A DNA stretch of 54,535 bases from an uncultured Clostridium sp. (GCA_947384775.1 CANDIF010000009.1:1-54535); one strand, 5' to 3'. Numbered from the stretch's first letter, positions 37,866-47,634 are shown. Numbers and translations are program-made. The notes: generated by a model from the letters alone, not told the origin.

Positions 37866-39884
37866 TTAGTCTATTGTTATTTCTGTTTGATTATTCAAAT
37901 TTAAATCTCTTGTAGCCTTTTTGTTATTATCAATAAATACTTCTATTCTTACTGTATCTGTTCCATCAAAACGTACTGTTACTGCTTCTGAATCTTCCGT
38001 TACTGTTTTAGATTCTACTTGTGTCTCATTTACTTTTACTAATAAGTGCACTGTTTTTGGTGGTACTAATTCTTCTTTTAAAACAGTATTTCCTTCTTCA
38101 TCTTTTCCTTCTACTTTTGTATATTGTTTTGTATATCCTACAAGTTTTGCTATATTAATTGTTGCTGTTCCTGTTTTTATTGCTTGATAATCATTTATCC
38201 ATATTGTTATTTCTTCATTTTTATTTACCATGCTGTGTGGAGATATACTTTGCTCAATTACACCTGTTCCTTTACTTGAATCTGTTTTGCTATATACTGC
38301 TTTACATTTTAATTTTGATTCTGTAATTTTCGCTTTTGCATCTGCTTCAGAAAGTCCTGTTAAATCTGGAACTTCTACTTGTTCTATTCCTAAACTTACT
38401 TTCAATTCTATTTCACTTCCTGCAAGTACTTTTTCCCCTTCTTTTACTTCTCGTAGACTTTCTCCTTCTTTTAATTTTTGTTCTATTACTATTCCTGCTT
38501 CTACTTTATCATCATAATCTTCTGTTATTTTTATAATAAATCCTTTTTCTGCTGCTGCCTTGTATACTTCATCTTTTTTCATTCCAACAAATTTAATCAT
38601 GTCAACAATTTCTTGTCCTTTACTTACTACTACTTCTACTGTTGAGCCTTTATTTACGGTATAATTTTCTTGATATGTTGGTGTTTGAGAAACAATCTTA
38701 TTTTCTTCTATTTCTGGGTCAAAAGCTTCTTCTTTAATTTTTATAACTATATCTGGATATTTTTGCTTTGCTTCATCTACTGTTAATCCTTTTAAATCTG
38801 GTAATGTTATTTCTTCTGGTTTTGGATCTAACTTATTAGAACCCCATATTGTTATAAATATTGATGCTAAGAATATTATTACAAAAAGTACTATTATCAA
38901 AAGCCATTTTACTACTTTATGATTACTTAAGTATTCTTTAAATTTTGCAAATTTTCCCTTTTTCTTACTATTCTCTTTATGTTTGCTATTCTTATTATTT
39001 TCTACTCTTACTCTTTGTGTTTCGTATTTTTTATCTTCTTCAGTATCTATTGCCTTTCCTGGATTTTTTAATGCAAATTCTAAATCTGCTATCATTTCTG
39101 TTGCTGTTTCATATCTCATATTAGGTTCTTTCTGCATTGCTTTCATTATTATATCATTTACACTTTGTGGTAAACTTGGATTTAATGTAATTGGCTCAAT
39201 TGGTTTTTCTTGCATATGTTTTAACGCTACTGATACTGGTGTATCCGCATCAAATGGTACTCTACCTGTTACCATTTCATATAATACAACTCCTAAAGAA
39301 TATAAATCAGATTTTGCATCTGTATATCCTCCTCTTGCATGTTCTGGTGAAAAATAATGTACTGAACCCAATGTTGTTCCAAATGCTGTTATTGTTGAAT
39401 TTGATACTGCTTTTGCTATTCCAAAATCTGTTACTTTGGCTGTTCCATCTTCTGTAATTATTATGTTATGTGGTTTTATATCTCTATGAATTATATTATT
39501 TCTATGTGCAGTTTCTAGAGCAGAGGCTATTTGTATTGCGACCTTTAATGACCATTTCCATCCAAGTTTTCCTTGCTCTACTATTATTTCTTTTAGTGTT
39601 TTACCTTTTATCAATTCCATTACTATATAATATAGGTTTCCTTCTTGCCCTACATCATATACAGATACTATGTTTGGATGTGTTAAACTTGCTGCTGATT
39701 CTGCTTCTATATTAAATCTTTTTATAAATTCATTATCTGTTGTATATTCTTCTCTTAATACTTTTACTGCTACATATCTTTTTAGTACTAGGCATCTTGC
39801 TTTATATACTGTTGCCATTCCACCATTGCCTATTTTTTCTATAATTTCATATCTATTTCCAAGTAATTTTCCTACTAAATTCAT
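37866..39884 (-). CDS. prkC: Serine/threonine kinase with PASTA domains (PrkC/Stk1)
   Basis: 672 residues. Kinase domain ~10-275 with IGNGGMATVYKA, HRDIKPHNIII and DFGIAKA; a transmembrane helix near 330-352; three PASTA domains (~358-565, e.g. LPDLKGLTVDEAK and VPDLTGLSEADAK); and a C-terminal beta-rich domain. PASTA domains bind peptidoglycan fragments; the kinase regulates growth and, in spore-formers, exit from dormancy. It lies directly downstream of its phosphatase partner. Confidence 0.95.
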   Translation of the reverse strand: MNLVGKLLGNRYEIIEKIGNGGMATVYKARCLVLKRYVAVKVLREEYTTDNEFIKRFNIEAESAASLTHPNIVSVYDVGQEGNLYYIVMELIKGKTLKEIIVEQGKLGWKWSLKVAIQIASALETAHRNNIIHRDIKPHNIIITEDGTAKVTDFGIAKAVSNSTITAFGTTLGSVHYFSPEHARGGYTDAKSDLYSLGVVLYEMVTGRVPFDADTPVSVALKHMQEKPIEPITLNPSLPQSVNDIIMKAMQKEPNMRYETATEMIADLEFALKNPGKAIDTEEDKKYETQRVRVENNKNSKHKENSKKKGKFAKFKEYLSNHKVVKWLLIIVLFVIIFLASIFITIWGSNKLDPKPEEITLPDLKGLTVDEAKQKYPDIVIKIKEEAFDPEIEENKIVSQTPTYQENYTVNKGSTVEVVVSKGQEIVDMIKFVGMKKDEVYKAAAEKGFIIKITEDYDDKVEAGIVIEQKLKEGESLREVKEGEKVLAGSEIELKVSLGIEQVEVPDLTGLSEADAKAKITESKLKCKAVYSKTDSSKGTGVIEQSISPHSMVNKNEEITIWINDYQAIKTGTATINIAKLVGYTKQYTKVEGKDEEGNTVLKEELVPPKTVHLLVKVNETQVESKTVTEDSEAVTVRFDGTDTVRIEVFIDNNKKATRDLNLNNQTEITID

Positions 39885-39900
39885 TATTACTTACCTCCAC

Positions 39901-40632
39901 CTAATTTTTAATTAGAATTATTGTAATATTATCATTTCCGCCATTTTGATTTGCTTTTTTTATTAGATTTTCTGTTGCGTTTTCGAAGTCGTTTTTTATT
40001 ATATTATATATCTCTTGTTCCTGAACCATATTTGTTAATCCATCTGAACATATTAATATAATGTCTCCCTCTTGGAAACCTTTAACTGTTACATCTGGCT
40101 CAATCTCTAATTCACATCCCAATGCTTTCATTAGCATATTTTTCTTAGGATGGTTTTCCGCTTCCTCTTTGGTAATTTTTCCTTCTTTTACAAGTTTTTG
40201 TACATAACTATGGTCTACCGTTATTTTTCTCATTATATCTTGTCTAATTCTATAAATTCGGCTATCTCCAATATGCCCTATAAATGCTCTATTATTATAT
40301 ATTAAACAAATTTCTAAAGTAGTACCCATTTGTTCTAATTCTTCTTCTCTTTTTGACTTTTCATATACAGTAAAATTTGCATATTCTATTGCTTTTTTTA
40401 CTAATTCTTGCAGCTCTTCTTTTGTGTAATCTTTTCCCTTTATAAAATTTTCTTTTATGTATTTATCAACACTCATAGCAGCTAAATTGCTCGCAATTTC
40501 TCCTCCTGTATATCCTCCCATTCCATCTGCTAAAACACATAAAACATACTCTTCATTTTCATCTGATATGCAATATGCATCTTGATTCATCTTTCTTTGC
40601 ATTCCTATATCTGTTTTTGCATATATTTTCAT
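39901..40632 (-). CDS. PP2C-type protein phosphatase (PrpC/Stp)
   Basis: 243 residues with TDIGMQRKMNQDAY, LADGMGGYTGGE, GHIGDSRIYRI and GGNDNITII, which give the metal-binding aspartates. It reverses PrkC phosphorylation. The frame opens at 40665, but AGAGGTGAG precedes ATG 40632, which overlaps the rlmN stop as ATGA. Operon order rlmN-phosphatase-prkC is common in Firmicutes. Confidence 0.95.
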   Translation of the reverse strand: MKIYAKTDIGMQRKMNQDAYCISDENEEYVLCVLADGMGGYTGGEIASNLAAMSVDKYIKENFIKGKDYTKEELQELVKKAIEYANFTVYEKSKREEELEQMGTTLEICLIYNNRAFIGHIGDSRIYRIRQDIMRKITVDHSYVQKLVKEGKITKEEAENHPKKNMLMKALGCELEIEPDVTVKGFQEGDIILICSDGLTNMVQEQEIYNIIKNDFENATENLIKKANQNGGNDNITIILIKN

Positions 40633-41660
40633 TTGCTCACCTCTTTTTTCCTTAATTGCCCACATGCTGCATCTATATCAGAGCCTAATTCTCTTCTTAT
40701 GGTAGCAACTATTCCTCGTGAATTTAGATAATCTCTAAATTTGATTATGTTTTCATTTGTACTTTTTGAATATTTTCCATTTTCTATTTTATTAATAGGA
40801 ATTAAATTAACATGGCACAGCATTCCTTTTAGTAATTTAGCTAAGCTTTCTGCATCTTCTAAATTATCGTTATTGTCTTTTGCTAATGCATATTCAAATG
40901 AAATTCTCCTATTTGTCTTTTCAATATAATATTTGCAAGCTTTCATAAGTTCTGCAATATTATATGTCTTATTAATTGGCATCATTTCACTTCTTTTTTC
41001 ATCTGTTGAACTATGTAACGATATTGATAATGTACATTGTATGTTTTTATCTGCTAATTCATATATTTTTGGAACTAATCCACTCGTAGATATACTAATG
41101 TGCCTAGCTCCCATATTTATTCCTTTTTGGTTATTTAATATTTTTATTGCTTGCATTACATTATCATAATTGTCTAAAGGTTCTCCAATTCCCATAAATA
41201 CTAAATTTGAAATTCTGATGTTCTCGTCTCGTTCTATTGCTAATAATTGTTCTACTATTTCTCCTGCTTCCAAGTTTCTTGCAAATTTTACACCTGTAGA
41301 AGCACAAAATTTACATCCCATTTTGCACCCAATTTGTGTAGAAACACAAATTGTTTTTCCATATTTATACTGCATAAGAACAGATTCTATTGCATTGTTA
41401 TCTAAAACATCAAATAAATATTTTTTTGTTCCATCCTTTGATTCCTGTTTTGTTATAATCTTAAAATTATGCATATCAAAATTTTCTTTTAACTTGTTTC
41501 TTAAGTCTATTGATAAGTTAGTCATTTCATCGAAACTAGTTGCCTTTTCTTTATATATCCAATTGAAAATTTGTTCAGCTCTATACTTTTTTTCTCCCAA
41601 TTCTTCTAATTTAATCTTGAGGTCATCTAAATCATAATTTTTTATATTTTCTTTTAACAT
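40629..41660 (-). CDS. rlmN: 23S rRNA (adenine2503-C2)-methyltransferase / tRNA A37 methylase RlmN
   Basis: 343 residues, radical SAM. Cys112, Cys116 and Cys119 (CKMGCKFC) bind the [4Fe-4S] cluster; VFMGIGEPLDNYDNV and RRELGSDIDAACGQL are conserved. RlmN family enzymes methylate C2 of A2503 in 23S rRNA and of A37 in some tRNAs. First gene of the rlmN-PP2C-prkC run. Confidence 0.96.
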   Translation of the reverse strand: MLKENIKNYDLDDLKIKLEELGEKKYRAEQIFNWIYKEKATSFDEMTNLSIDLRNKLKENFDMHNFKIITKQESKDGTKKYLFDVLDNNAIESVLMQYKYGKTICVSTQIGCKMGCKFCASTGVKFARNLEAGEIVEQLLAIERDENIRISNLVFMGIGEPLDNYDNVMQAIKILNNQKGINMGARHISISTSGLVPKIYELADKNIQCTLSISLHSSTDEKRSEMMPINKTYNIAELMKACKYYIEKTNRRISFEYALAKDNNDNLEDAESLAKLLKGMLCHVNLIPINKIENGKYSKSTNENIIKFRDYLNSRGIVATIRRELGSDIDAACGQLRKKEVSK

Positions 41661-41757
41661 AAATTTCCTTCTATTTTCAATTTATCAGTGTATATTCTAT
41701 CATATATTACATTTTTATACAAGTTTTTTAAAGAAAAACAACGATGTATATTCTAAC

Positions 41758-41845
41758 TAGCCCCACGTGGATATTCATTTTTAAAATTTTAAACAACTGT
41801 ATTAAAATTTTAAAAATTGAACATCCAGCAAGATGGGGCGGATTT
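41758..41845. repeat. Structured dispersed element, copy 3
   Basis: Outer stem GCCCCA/TGGGGC, inner stem GGATATTC against GAACATCC with one mismatch, extended by TTTTTAAAATTTT/AAAATTTTAAAAA, apical AAACAACTGTATT, right flank CAGCAAGA and GGATTTT. It lies between rlmN and sleB. Confidence 0.9.
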
Positions 41846-41860
41846 TATAGTTCATTGCAA

Positions 41861-42547
41861 TTATTTACAAAATCTATGATTCCCTATCACTACTGTTAAT
41901 GGTCTTGACCAAATCCACCCACTTGTTGCAGTGTTTGGATTAAAATAGTATATTGCTCCATATGTCGGATCCCAGCCATTTATAGCATCTTGCGCCGCAG
42001 CTATTGCAGTTTGATTTGGAGTTAGGTTTATCTGTCCATCTGCTACAACACTGAAAGCTCCTCTTTGATATATTACTCCTGCAACAGTATTAGGGAAAGA
42101 ACTGTTCTTTACTCTATTTAGAACAACTGATGCTACTGCAACTTGTCCAGTATAACTCTCTCCTCGTGCCTCTGCATAAACTAAATGTGCTAGTAAATTC
42201 AAGTCTGAATTTGAATATCCTCCATTTGTATTGCTGGTAGAACTATTTATTCCCATTGCTGCTAAAGTTTTAGGTCCTGCAATTCCATCTACTTGCAAAC
42301 CATTTTTTGATTGGAACCATTTTACTGCTTCTAAGGTCTGGCTTCCATATATTCCATCTATATTTCCATTATAATATCCCCATCTTTTTAATTTAGTTTG
42401 GATTTGCCTTACTTCATCACTCCTAGAACCATATTTAGATAATGCATATATTTCATTTTTTCCATTACTAGAAAACACATAATATCCTGCAAGAGTTATT
42501 GTAATTAGAGTTAAAACAATTATTATATATATCTTTTTATTTCTCAT
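41861..42547 (-). CDS. sleB: Spore cortex-lytic enzyme SleB
   Basis: 228 residues. Signal/anchor helix (6-26), peptidoglycan-binding repeat (~40-95: EVRQIQTKLKRWGYYNG, VDGIAGPKTLAAMG), then the Hydrolase_2 catalytic domain with LVYAEARGE (catalytic Glu) and GQVAVASVVLNRV. It cleaves cortex peptidoglycan (muramic-delta-lactam) during germination and so works downstream of the GerA receptor in this window. No ypeB is adjacent. Confidence 0.93.
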   Translation of the reverse strand: MRNKKIYIIIVLTLITITLAGYYVFSSNGKNEIYALSKYGSRSDEVRQIQTKLKRWGYYNGNIDGIYGSQTLEAVKWFQSKNGLQVDGIAGPKTLAAMGINSSTSNTNGGYSNSDLNLLAHLVYAEARGESYTGQVAVASVVLNRVKNSSFPNTVAGVIYQRGAFSVVADGQINLTPNQTAIAAAQDAINGWDPTYGAIYYFNPNTATSGWIWSRPLTVVIGNHRFCK

Positions 42548-42552
42548 AAATT

Positions 42553-42594
42553 AAAACCACCTTTTTTGTTTATTATTTACAATAAGGTGGTTTT
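42553..42594 (-). terminator. Terminator after xseB
   Basis: AAAACCACCTTAT and AAGGTGGTTTT form a stem around an A/T loop; TTTTAATTT follows on the reverse strand. Confidence 0.82.
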
Positions 42595-42610
42595 ATATAC
42601 CAAAATTTCA

Positions 42611-42826
42611 TTACATGTTTTCTTCTTCTATTTTATCTTCTTTTTTTATTAGGATTGTTATTTTTTTCTCAGCATCTTCTAATATTTCATTACATTTTTT
42701 TGATAATTCTATTCCTTCTTCAAACTTTTTTATAGAATCTTCTAAGTTCAAGTCTCCTTTTTCAAGTTCTTGCACTATAGTCTCTAATCCTTGCATATTT
42801 TCCTCAAAATTATTTGTTTTACTCAT
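42611..42826 (-). CDS. xseB: Exodeoxyribonuclease VII small subunit
   Basis: 71 residues, two-helix protein with FEENMQGLETIVQELEKGDLNLEDSIKKFEEG split as the family signature. Several copies bind each XseA. It is separated from xseA by one small gene and a repeat rather than overlapping it as usual. Confidence 0.92.
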   Translation of the reverse strand: MSKTNNFEENMQGLETIVQELEKGDLNLEDSIKKFEEGIELSKKCNEILEDAEKKITILIKKEDKIEEENM

Positions 42827-42853
42827 TTTACTTTCTCCCTATTTTATTATATT

Positions 42854-43315
42854 TTAACGTGACTTACAAGTACCTGTTTGCACATTTACTATATACCATT
42901 CTATTGCAGCTGTAGTAGCAGAATTTCTTACAGCTACAACAAATTCTCCATTTTCATTTTTGTGATCAATAGAAAAATTTACTGACCTATCTTCTCCCCA
43001 TTCTTTTTTTGCTATTGCAATTGCCTTTTCTTCATCAGTTTTTGCTTCTGCAATTGGGTCTTTATCTGGTTTTGTCTCGTTTTCTTGAGTTTCATTATTA
43101 TTGTCTACTGTATTATTACCTTGTATTGCGTTATTTTGCATTGCATTTACTTCATTTGTATTACTATTTTTAATTTCACTATTATTTATATTGTTGTCTA
43201 CTGTGCTTTGACTTGTTGGTTTTGTTTCATCTTTTTTAAGTATTTTATTTGCTACAAAAACTCCTGCCACACTTACTATGGCTATTATTATTACATAAAT
43301 TAATACCTTTTTCAT
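42854..43315 (-). CDS. Membrane-anchored small protein with Asn-rich linker
   Basis: 153 residues. One N-terminal helix (4-27), an Asn/Thr-rich low-complexity linker (~35-88), and a C-terminal domain of about 60 residues (EEKAIAIAKKEWGEDRSV ... VAVRNSATTAAIEWYIVNV) resembling small PepSY-like domains. It probably lies outside the membrane. It is inserted between xseA and xseB; no known role in nuclease function. Confidence 0.7.
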   Translation of the reverse strand: MKKVLIYVIIIAIVSVAGVFVANKILKKDETKPTSQSTVDNNINNSEIKNSNTNEVNAMQNNAIQGNNTVDNNNETQENETKPDKDPIAEAKTDEEKAIAIAKKEWGEDRSVNFSIDHKNENGEFVVAVRNSATTAAIEWYIVNVQTGTCKSR

Positions 43316-43339
43316 AAATATACCTTCTTTCTTATAACA

Positions 43340-43368
43340 GGTCGCTTAAGGGTAGCACTCCCTTACAT
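43340..43368. repeat. GGGTCG-type palindrome, degenerate copy b
   Basis: GGTCGCTTAAGGGTAGC followed by ACTCCCTTACATTT. The end motif CTTACAT matches the copy at 37822 and the stem is decayed. It lies between xseA and the small membrane protein. Confidence 0.5.
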
Positions 43369-43390
43369 TTTGTTTTCATATCAAGTACTT

Positions 43391-44595
43391 CTAAGAAGTA
43401 GTTGTTTTCCCCACAGTTGCTGTTATTTTTCCATCTGTTAATCTTATAGCTATGGTTTCTTTGTTTTTCACTTCTTTTATGCTTTTTAAAACTTTTCCAT
43501 TTGCTTCTACTATACTATATCCCCTTGTTAACGTTTTTAATGGGCTTAAAGCATCTAACTTTGCAGTATAATTCATTGCTTTCAATTTTGATTCTTTTAT
43601 TTTGTTTTGCATTATCATTTCCATATTTTTTAATTTCATGTCTATGTTTAAATAATACTCATTTATTTTTTGTGTTGGTTCTTTAAATACTTTTGATGCC
43701 AAAACTTTTTCATATCTTAGTTTCATAAATTGTACTTTTTGTTTCAATGCAGTTTTGCATCTTTCTTTATAACTTTCTATTTTTGCTTTTACTTCTGCCA
43801 CATCTATTTGGGCAAGTTCAGCTCCTGCAGAAGGTGTTGGCGCCCTTAAATCTGCAACAAAGTCTGCTATTGTAAAATCGGTTTCATGACCTACTGCTGA
43901 AATTATTGGTATTTCAGAATCATATATTGCATGTGCTACAATTTCTTCATTAAATGGCCACAAATCTTCAATTGATCCTCCGCCCTCTTGCTAAAATAAT
44001 TACATCTGATAGTTTGTATTCATTCATTGTCTCTATTGCTTCTACAATTTTAGCCTCTGCACCTTTTCCTTGAACTGGTATTGGATATAATTTTATATGT
44101 ACATTTGGATTTCTTCTTGTTGATACATTTATTATATCTCTTATAACAGCCCCTGTTTGTGATGTTAATACTCCTATTGTTTTTGGCATTATAGGTATTT
44201 TTTTCTTATGTGAGTTATCAAATAATCCTTCCTTTTCTAATTTTGCTTTTAATTCTTCAAACTTTTTATATAAGTCTCCTATTCCATCTTCTTGCATAGC
44301 CTTACAATATATTTGATAAACTCCGTCCTGCTTCATAAATAGATACTGTTCCTAAAATAAGTACCTTCATTCCATCTTTTGGTATAAAAGTTAAAGTAGA
44401 TGTTGCTGATTTAAACATAACACACTTTATTAGGGACTTTTCATCTTTTAGCGTAAAATACATATGACCTGTATAGTGATGCTTAAAATTTGAGATTTCT
44501 CCCTTAAGATACACATTGTTTAAATATTCATCTTCATCTACTTTATTTTTTATATATTTATTTAATTCGCTTACAGTTAATGCAGTTGGTCTCAT
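43391..44595 (-). CDS. xseA: Exodeoxyribonuclease VII large subunit, with two +1 frame breaks at CGG
   Basis: Three consecutive reading frames together encode a complete XseA of 400 residues (90 + 114 + 196). The N-terminal part has the OB-fold ([28 protein letters not shown]). The middle has [19 protein letters not shown] and the C-terminal part [36 protein letters not shown] in two blocks, and the coiled coil. The breaks are CGG codons at 44325-44323 and 43982-43980. Skipping the C gives YEAGGVYQIYC and [11 protein letters not shown], both family signatures. It overlaps nusB as ATGA and so is in the Asp23-nusB operon. Such precise breaks with otherwise intact sequence argue against decay. 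Confidence 0.88.
43980..43982 (-). other. xseA: +1 recoding site CGG(A) in xseA, second
   Basis: Reverse strand context AGA GGG CGG AGG ATC AAT TGA ends the frame. Skipping C at 43982 reads GGG (C)GGA GGA TCA ATT GAA and restores the universal XseA motif [11 protein letters not shown]. Confidence 0.88.
44323..44325 (-). other. xseA: +1 recoding site CGG(A) in xseA, first
   Basis: Reverse strand context GCA GGA CGG AGT TTA leads to TAA. Skipping C at 44325 reads GGA (C)GGA GTT TAT CAA ATA, giving GGVYQI, the GxYQ motif of XseA. The two sites are 114 codons apart in the shifted frame. Confidence 0.87.
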
Positions 44596-44996
44596 AAATT
44601 CTCCTTAACAATACTTGCTAAAACCCCATTTATAAAATTTGGTGCACTTTCGTCTCCATATTTTTTTGCAAGTTCTATTACTTCATTTATAGCAACTTTA
44701 TATGGAATACCGTTATACATCATTTCATAAATTGATAGCTTTAAAAGTGCTAAATTAATTTTTGTAATTCTTTCTATTTTCCAATCTGATTTTAAGTTTT
44801 TTGATATCAATTTATTTATTTCTTCTTTTTTTTCTACTATTCCATTAATTATATTTGTTATATATTTTTTGGCTTCCTTATTTTCAATTTGATTGTTTTC
44901 ACAAAATATCTCTATAGTCTCTTCATTAATTTCTTTTTGAATTTCTATTTGATATAGCAATTGAAAAGTAAGTTCTCGCATTTGAGACCTATTCAT
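44592..44996 (-). CDS. nusB: Transcription antitermination factor NusB
   Basis: 134 residues, all-helical. [18 protein letters not shown] at the start and GVLASIVK at the end are family motifs. NusB binds boxA with S10 for rRNA antitermination. It lies between the Asp23 group and xseA. Confidence 0.94.
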   Translation of the reverse strand: MNRSQMRELTFQLLYQIEIQKEINEETIEIFCENNQIENKEAKKYITNIINGIVEKKEEINKLISKNLKSDWKIERITKINLALLKLSIYEMMYNGIPYKVAINEVIELAKKYGDESAPNFINGVLASIVKENL

Positions 44997-45020
44997 TGTT
45001 GTTTCATTCCTTCCTTTATA

Positions 45021-45224
45021 TTACCATCTGTCTATAAGATTACGCAATTTTTCTTTTACATTTTCTTTATTTCTTTGTACATAGTTTCCTATAACTACTC
45101 CTGCTATAATAATCAGGCATCCTATTACAAATTTATATATTTGAAATAATAATGCAATTATCGCTATAATTCCACCTATTATTGCTCCTCTATATTCTAT
45201 AAGAAAATCTCTGAATTTATCCAT
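45021..45224 (-). CDS. DUF2273-like small membrane protein
   Basis: 67 residues with two hydrophobic segments (about 13-30 and 32-47) and a basic C-terminus. Small proteins like this accompany AmaP and Asp23 in many Firmicutes. It follows amaP by 17 bases. Confidence 0.82.
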   Translation of the reverse strand: MDKFRDFLIEYRGAIIGGIIAIIALLFQIYKFVIGCLIIIAGVVIGNYVQRNKENVKEKLRNLIDRW

Positions 45225-45241
45225 GTCTATTTCCTTTCAAT

Positions 45242-45814
45242 CTATTCTTTATTTTCTTTAACTTCTTTACTTTCTTTCTTTGAAACTGTTATATTTTTAA
45301 TATTAACATTTATTTCTTTTACTTCTAAATCTAAAGAGCTTTTGATTGCTGTTTTTATATCTTTTTGTATTTGAGCTGTTATATCTTTAATTACAGCATC
45401 TGGTAATACAAATAATGTTATAAATATTTTTAAATTACTTTGTTCATCAACATCAACTCTTGTTGTAACGCTTTGTGCTGCTGCAAAGTTCTTTACTACT
45501 GAATTTACTAAGCTTTCTATTGTATCTTTTGATACTAATAATTTTCCATTATCATTTTGTAATAAAATTCCTGTTTTTCCTTTTGTTGATTTTGAAGAAC
45601 CTGAGAAGAATATACATTTAAGTGCAAATAATATAAATACAACTGATATTCCAAATGCTACTTTTGATGCTATTTCATCTGTTACTAACATTTCTAATCC
45701 TTCATTTACTAATTCTAGGTCTACAACTCCTACAACAATTACACATAGTGCTACTGATAGTAATAAAACTATTAGTGAAAATAATATTAATCCTATTTTA
45801 TCTAAAACTTTCAT
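45242..45814 (-). CDS. amaP: Alkaline shock response membrane anchor protein AmaP
   Basis: 190 residues with two N-terminal transmembrane helices (~7-30 and 50-68) followed by an Asp23-like cytoplasmic domain (VNSVVKNFAAAQSV ... VTTRVDVDEQSNLKIFI). It tethers Asp23 to the membrane. The Lys/Glu tail is low complexity. Confidence 0.88.
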   Translation of the reverse strand: MKVLDKIGLILFSLIVLLLSVALCVIVVGVVDLELVNEGLEMLVTDEIASKVAFGISVVFILFALKCIFFSGSSKSTKGKTGILLQNDNGKLLVSKDTIESLVNSVVKNFAAAQSVTTRVDVDEQSNLKIFITLFVLPDAVIKDITAQIQKDIKTAIKSSLDLEVKEINVNIKNITVSKKESKEVKENKE

Positions 45815-45855
45815 TTTTATTTCTCCTTTATTTTTTACATATTTTTACAATTCTT

Positions 45856-46269
45856 TTATTCTTGAGGTTCTGTTTTCTCCTTATTATCTCTGTTCTCTGC
45901 AATATTAATTCCCTGTATATGAATATTTACGCTAATAACCTTTAGCCCTGTCATTGTTTCAACTGCTTTTTTTACTCTCTTTTGTATTTCGAATGCTACA
46001 TCAGGTATTCTTGTTCCATATTCAACAACGATATTAACATCTATTTTAGTTTCTTTCTCTGTAACGTCAACTTTAATACCTTTTGCTAAATTTTTCTTTC
46101 CACTTAAAACTTCTGAAATTCCACTTGAAATTCCTCCTGCCATTCCATAAACTCCAGGAACTTCTGATACAGCAACTCCTGCAATAGATGCGACTACTTC
46201 ATTTGCAATTCTGATGCTTTCATCATTTTGCGTTGTAATCTCTTGCAGCTCTTGTTCTTCATTTTCCAT
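45856..46269 (-). CDS. Asp23/Gls24 family envelope stress protein
   Basis: 137 residues: IRIANEVVASIAGVAVSEVPGV, then VDVTEKETKIDVNIVVEYG and VNIHIQGI. Asp23 forms a membrane-associated layer linked to cell envelope homeostasis. First gene of Asp23-amaP-DUF2273-nusB-xseA. GGAGG precedes the ATG. Confidence 0.93.
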   Translation of the reverse strand: MENEEQELQEITTQNDESIRIANEVVASIAGVAVSEVPGVYGMAGGISSGISEVLSGKKNLAKGIKVDVTEKETKIDVNIVVEYGTRIPDVAFEIQKRVKKAVETMTGLKVISVNIHIQGINIAENRDNKEKTEPQE

Positions 46270-46287
46270 ATTCCAGCCTCCTTCTTT

Positions 46288-46334
46288 AAAAAAATTGATA
46301 TACTTTTTCGTATATATAAGTATATCAATTTTTC
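46288..46334 (-). terminator. Terminator of the 46387-47511 gene
   Basis: AAATTGATATACTT and AAGTATATCAATTT form a perfect 14-base stem; T7 follows on the reverse strand. It separates the pilin-like gene from the Asp23 operon. Confidence 0.88.
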
Positions 46335-46386
46335 CAAGTTTTTACAACTGTTTTTTTATTAATTTTATTTTTTATTTGTTTAAAAT

Positions 46387-47511
46387 CTATTCACCATCAT
46401 ATGTATATGTCCAATCAGCATAAGAATTAGCATCTTCATCATATATAATTGGAGTACATTCTGCTACTATAATAGTTTTTACTTCGTCATGAAAACCATC
46501 TTGTTCAGGCATTACTGTGAAAGTTGTTGTTTCTCCATTTGGACTTAGAACTGGTAGATAATAATAATATTCATCAGTAATATTTTTCTCCCAATTATTA
46601 TTTTTTTCTAGTCTGTCAACTGAGTAATTTGCATTTGGTGTTGCAAATATTTTTATTCTAACCCAAGTTTCATTAGTTGATGAGGTATTTTGTACATTCA
46701 TTTCTGAACTGTTTTCAGATTTTTGATTTATACAAATATTCGCCCCTAAGTCAACTACTGCTCCTCCTCCATTTCCTGCATAGTATACTGGTTTAATAAA
46801 ATTATTAGAATTTGAAGTTAAAGAATATCCAGAAAGTCCATCACTTTTTTTTGCAGAATAACTTTCATCAGCAACCATTCCAACTGCATTTTCTCTATTC
46901 CCTCCATTATACTTATGTGTAAAATTGAATGTTAATTCGACTTCAGTACTCTCTTCATTTTCCTTTTGCACAATTTGCTTTAAATTATTATCTGTAGTTA
47001 AACTATAACTTGTTCCGCTATATACTTCTGTAACTGTTACTTCTGTTTTTTCTGGAAAAGAAGTATTTAAAGATATCGTATTTGTTCCTGCACTAGATGA
47101 ATTAATATAAGTTATATCTTCATAAATAATTTTTTCATTTAATTTTCCTACTAAAGTATAAACCGTTGGAAAAGCACCTAATGAAGAATTAAAGCTCTCA
47201 ACTATTGCATTTATTTCTATTCTTGTATTTATCCTTTCTTGTCTTATACTGGTGTCAGTCCAATCAGAAAGCATATTATTCATAATTTCTGTTTCTCTAA
47301 TACTTTGTTCATTTGCCTTATTTATAGTTTTTTCTGATTTTTTTAACATTCCCCCATCTACCACTACTTTTATAGCTAATCCTGTTAATATTAATAGTAC
47401 TATTACTGTAATAATCAGAGCCACTAAAGTTATACCCTTTTCTTTTTCTAAATTATTAAACTTAATACCTTCTTTTATATAGTCTTTTTTATTTGTCTTT
47501 TGCATATTCAA
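46387..47511 (-). CDS. Pilin-like N-terminus fused to a large surface domain
   Basis: 374 residues. EKGITLVALIITVIVLLILTGLAIK is a prepilin-like segment after a 28-residue basic leader. The remainder is beta-rich and Ser/Thr/Asn-rich, with a DLGANICINQ block and an acidic end. I do not recognise the domain. Probably surface-exposed. A weak promoter (TTGAAC, 17 bases, TAAAAT, 47568-47540) lies upstream and AAAGGAG precedes the ATG. Confidence 0.75.
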   Translation of the reverse strand: MNMQKTNKKDYIKEGIKFNNLEKEKGITLVALIITVIVLLILTGLAIKVVVDGGMLKKSEKTINKANEQSIRETEIMNNMLSDWTDTSIRQERINTRIEINAIVESFNSSLGAFPTVYTLVGKLNEKIIYEDITYINSSSAGTNTISLNTSFPEKTEVTVTEVYSGTSYSLTTDNNLKQIVQKENEESTEVELTFNFTHKYNGGNRENAVGMVADESYSAKKSDGLSGYSLTSNSNNFIKPVYYAGNGGGAVVDLGANICINQKSENSSEMNVQNTSSTNETWVRIKIFATPNANYSVDRLEKNNNWEKNITDEYYYYLPVLSPNGETTTFTVMPEQDGFHDEVKTIIVAECTPIIYDEDANSYADWTYTYDGE

Positions 47512-47599
47512 TTCTCCTTTATTAAATATCTCTTCTTATATTTTATCAATTATATAAAAAGTGTTCAAGTTTTTTTATTGATTTTTATTTTTTTATGCT

Positions 47600-47634
47600 A
47601 AAAACCCCTAACCATCCTTTGACAGTTAAGGGTT
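47600..47634 (-). terminator. Terminator of the 47657-47884 gene
   Basis: AACCCTTAAC and GTTAGGGGTT pair with one mismatch; TTTTTAG follows on the reverse strand. Confidence 0.82.
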
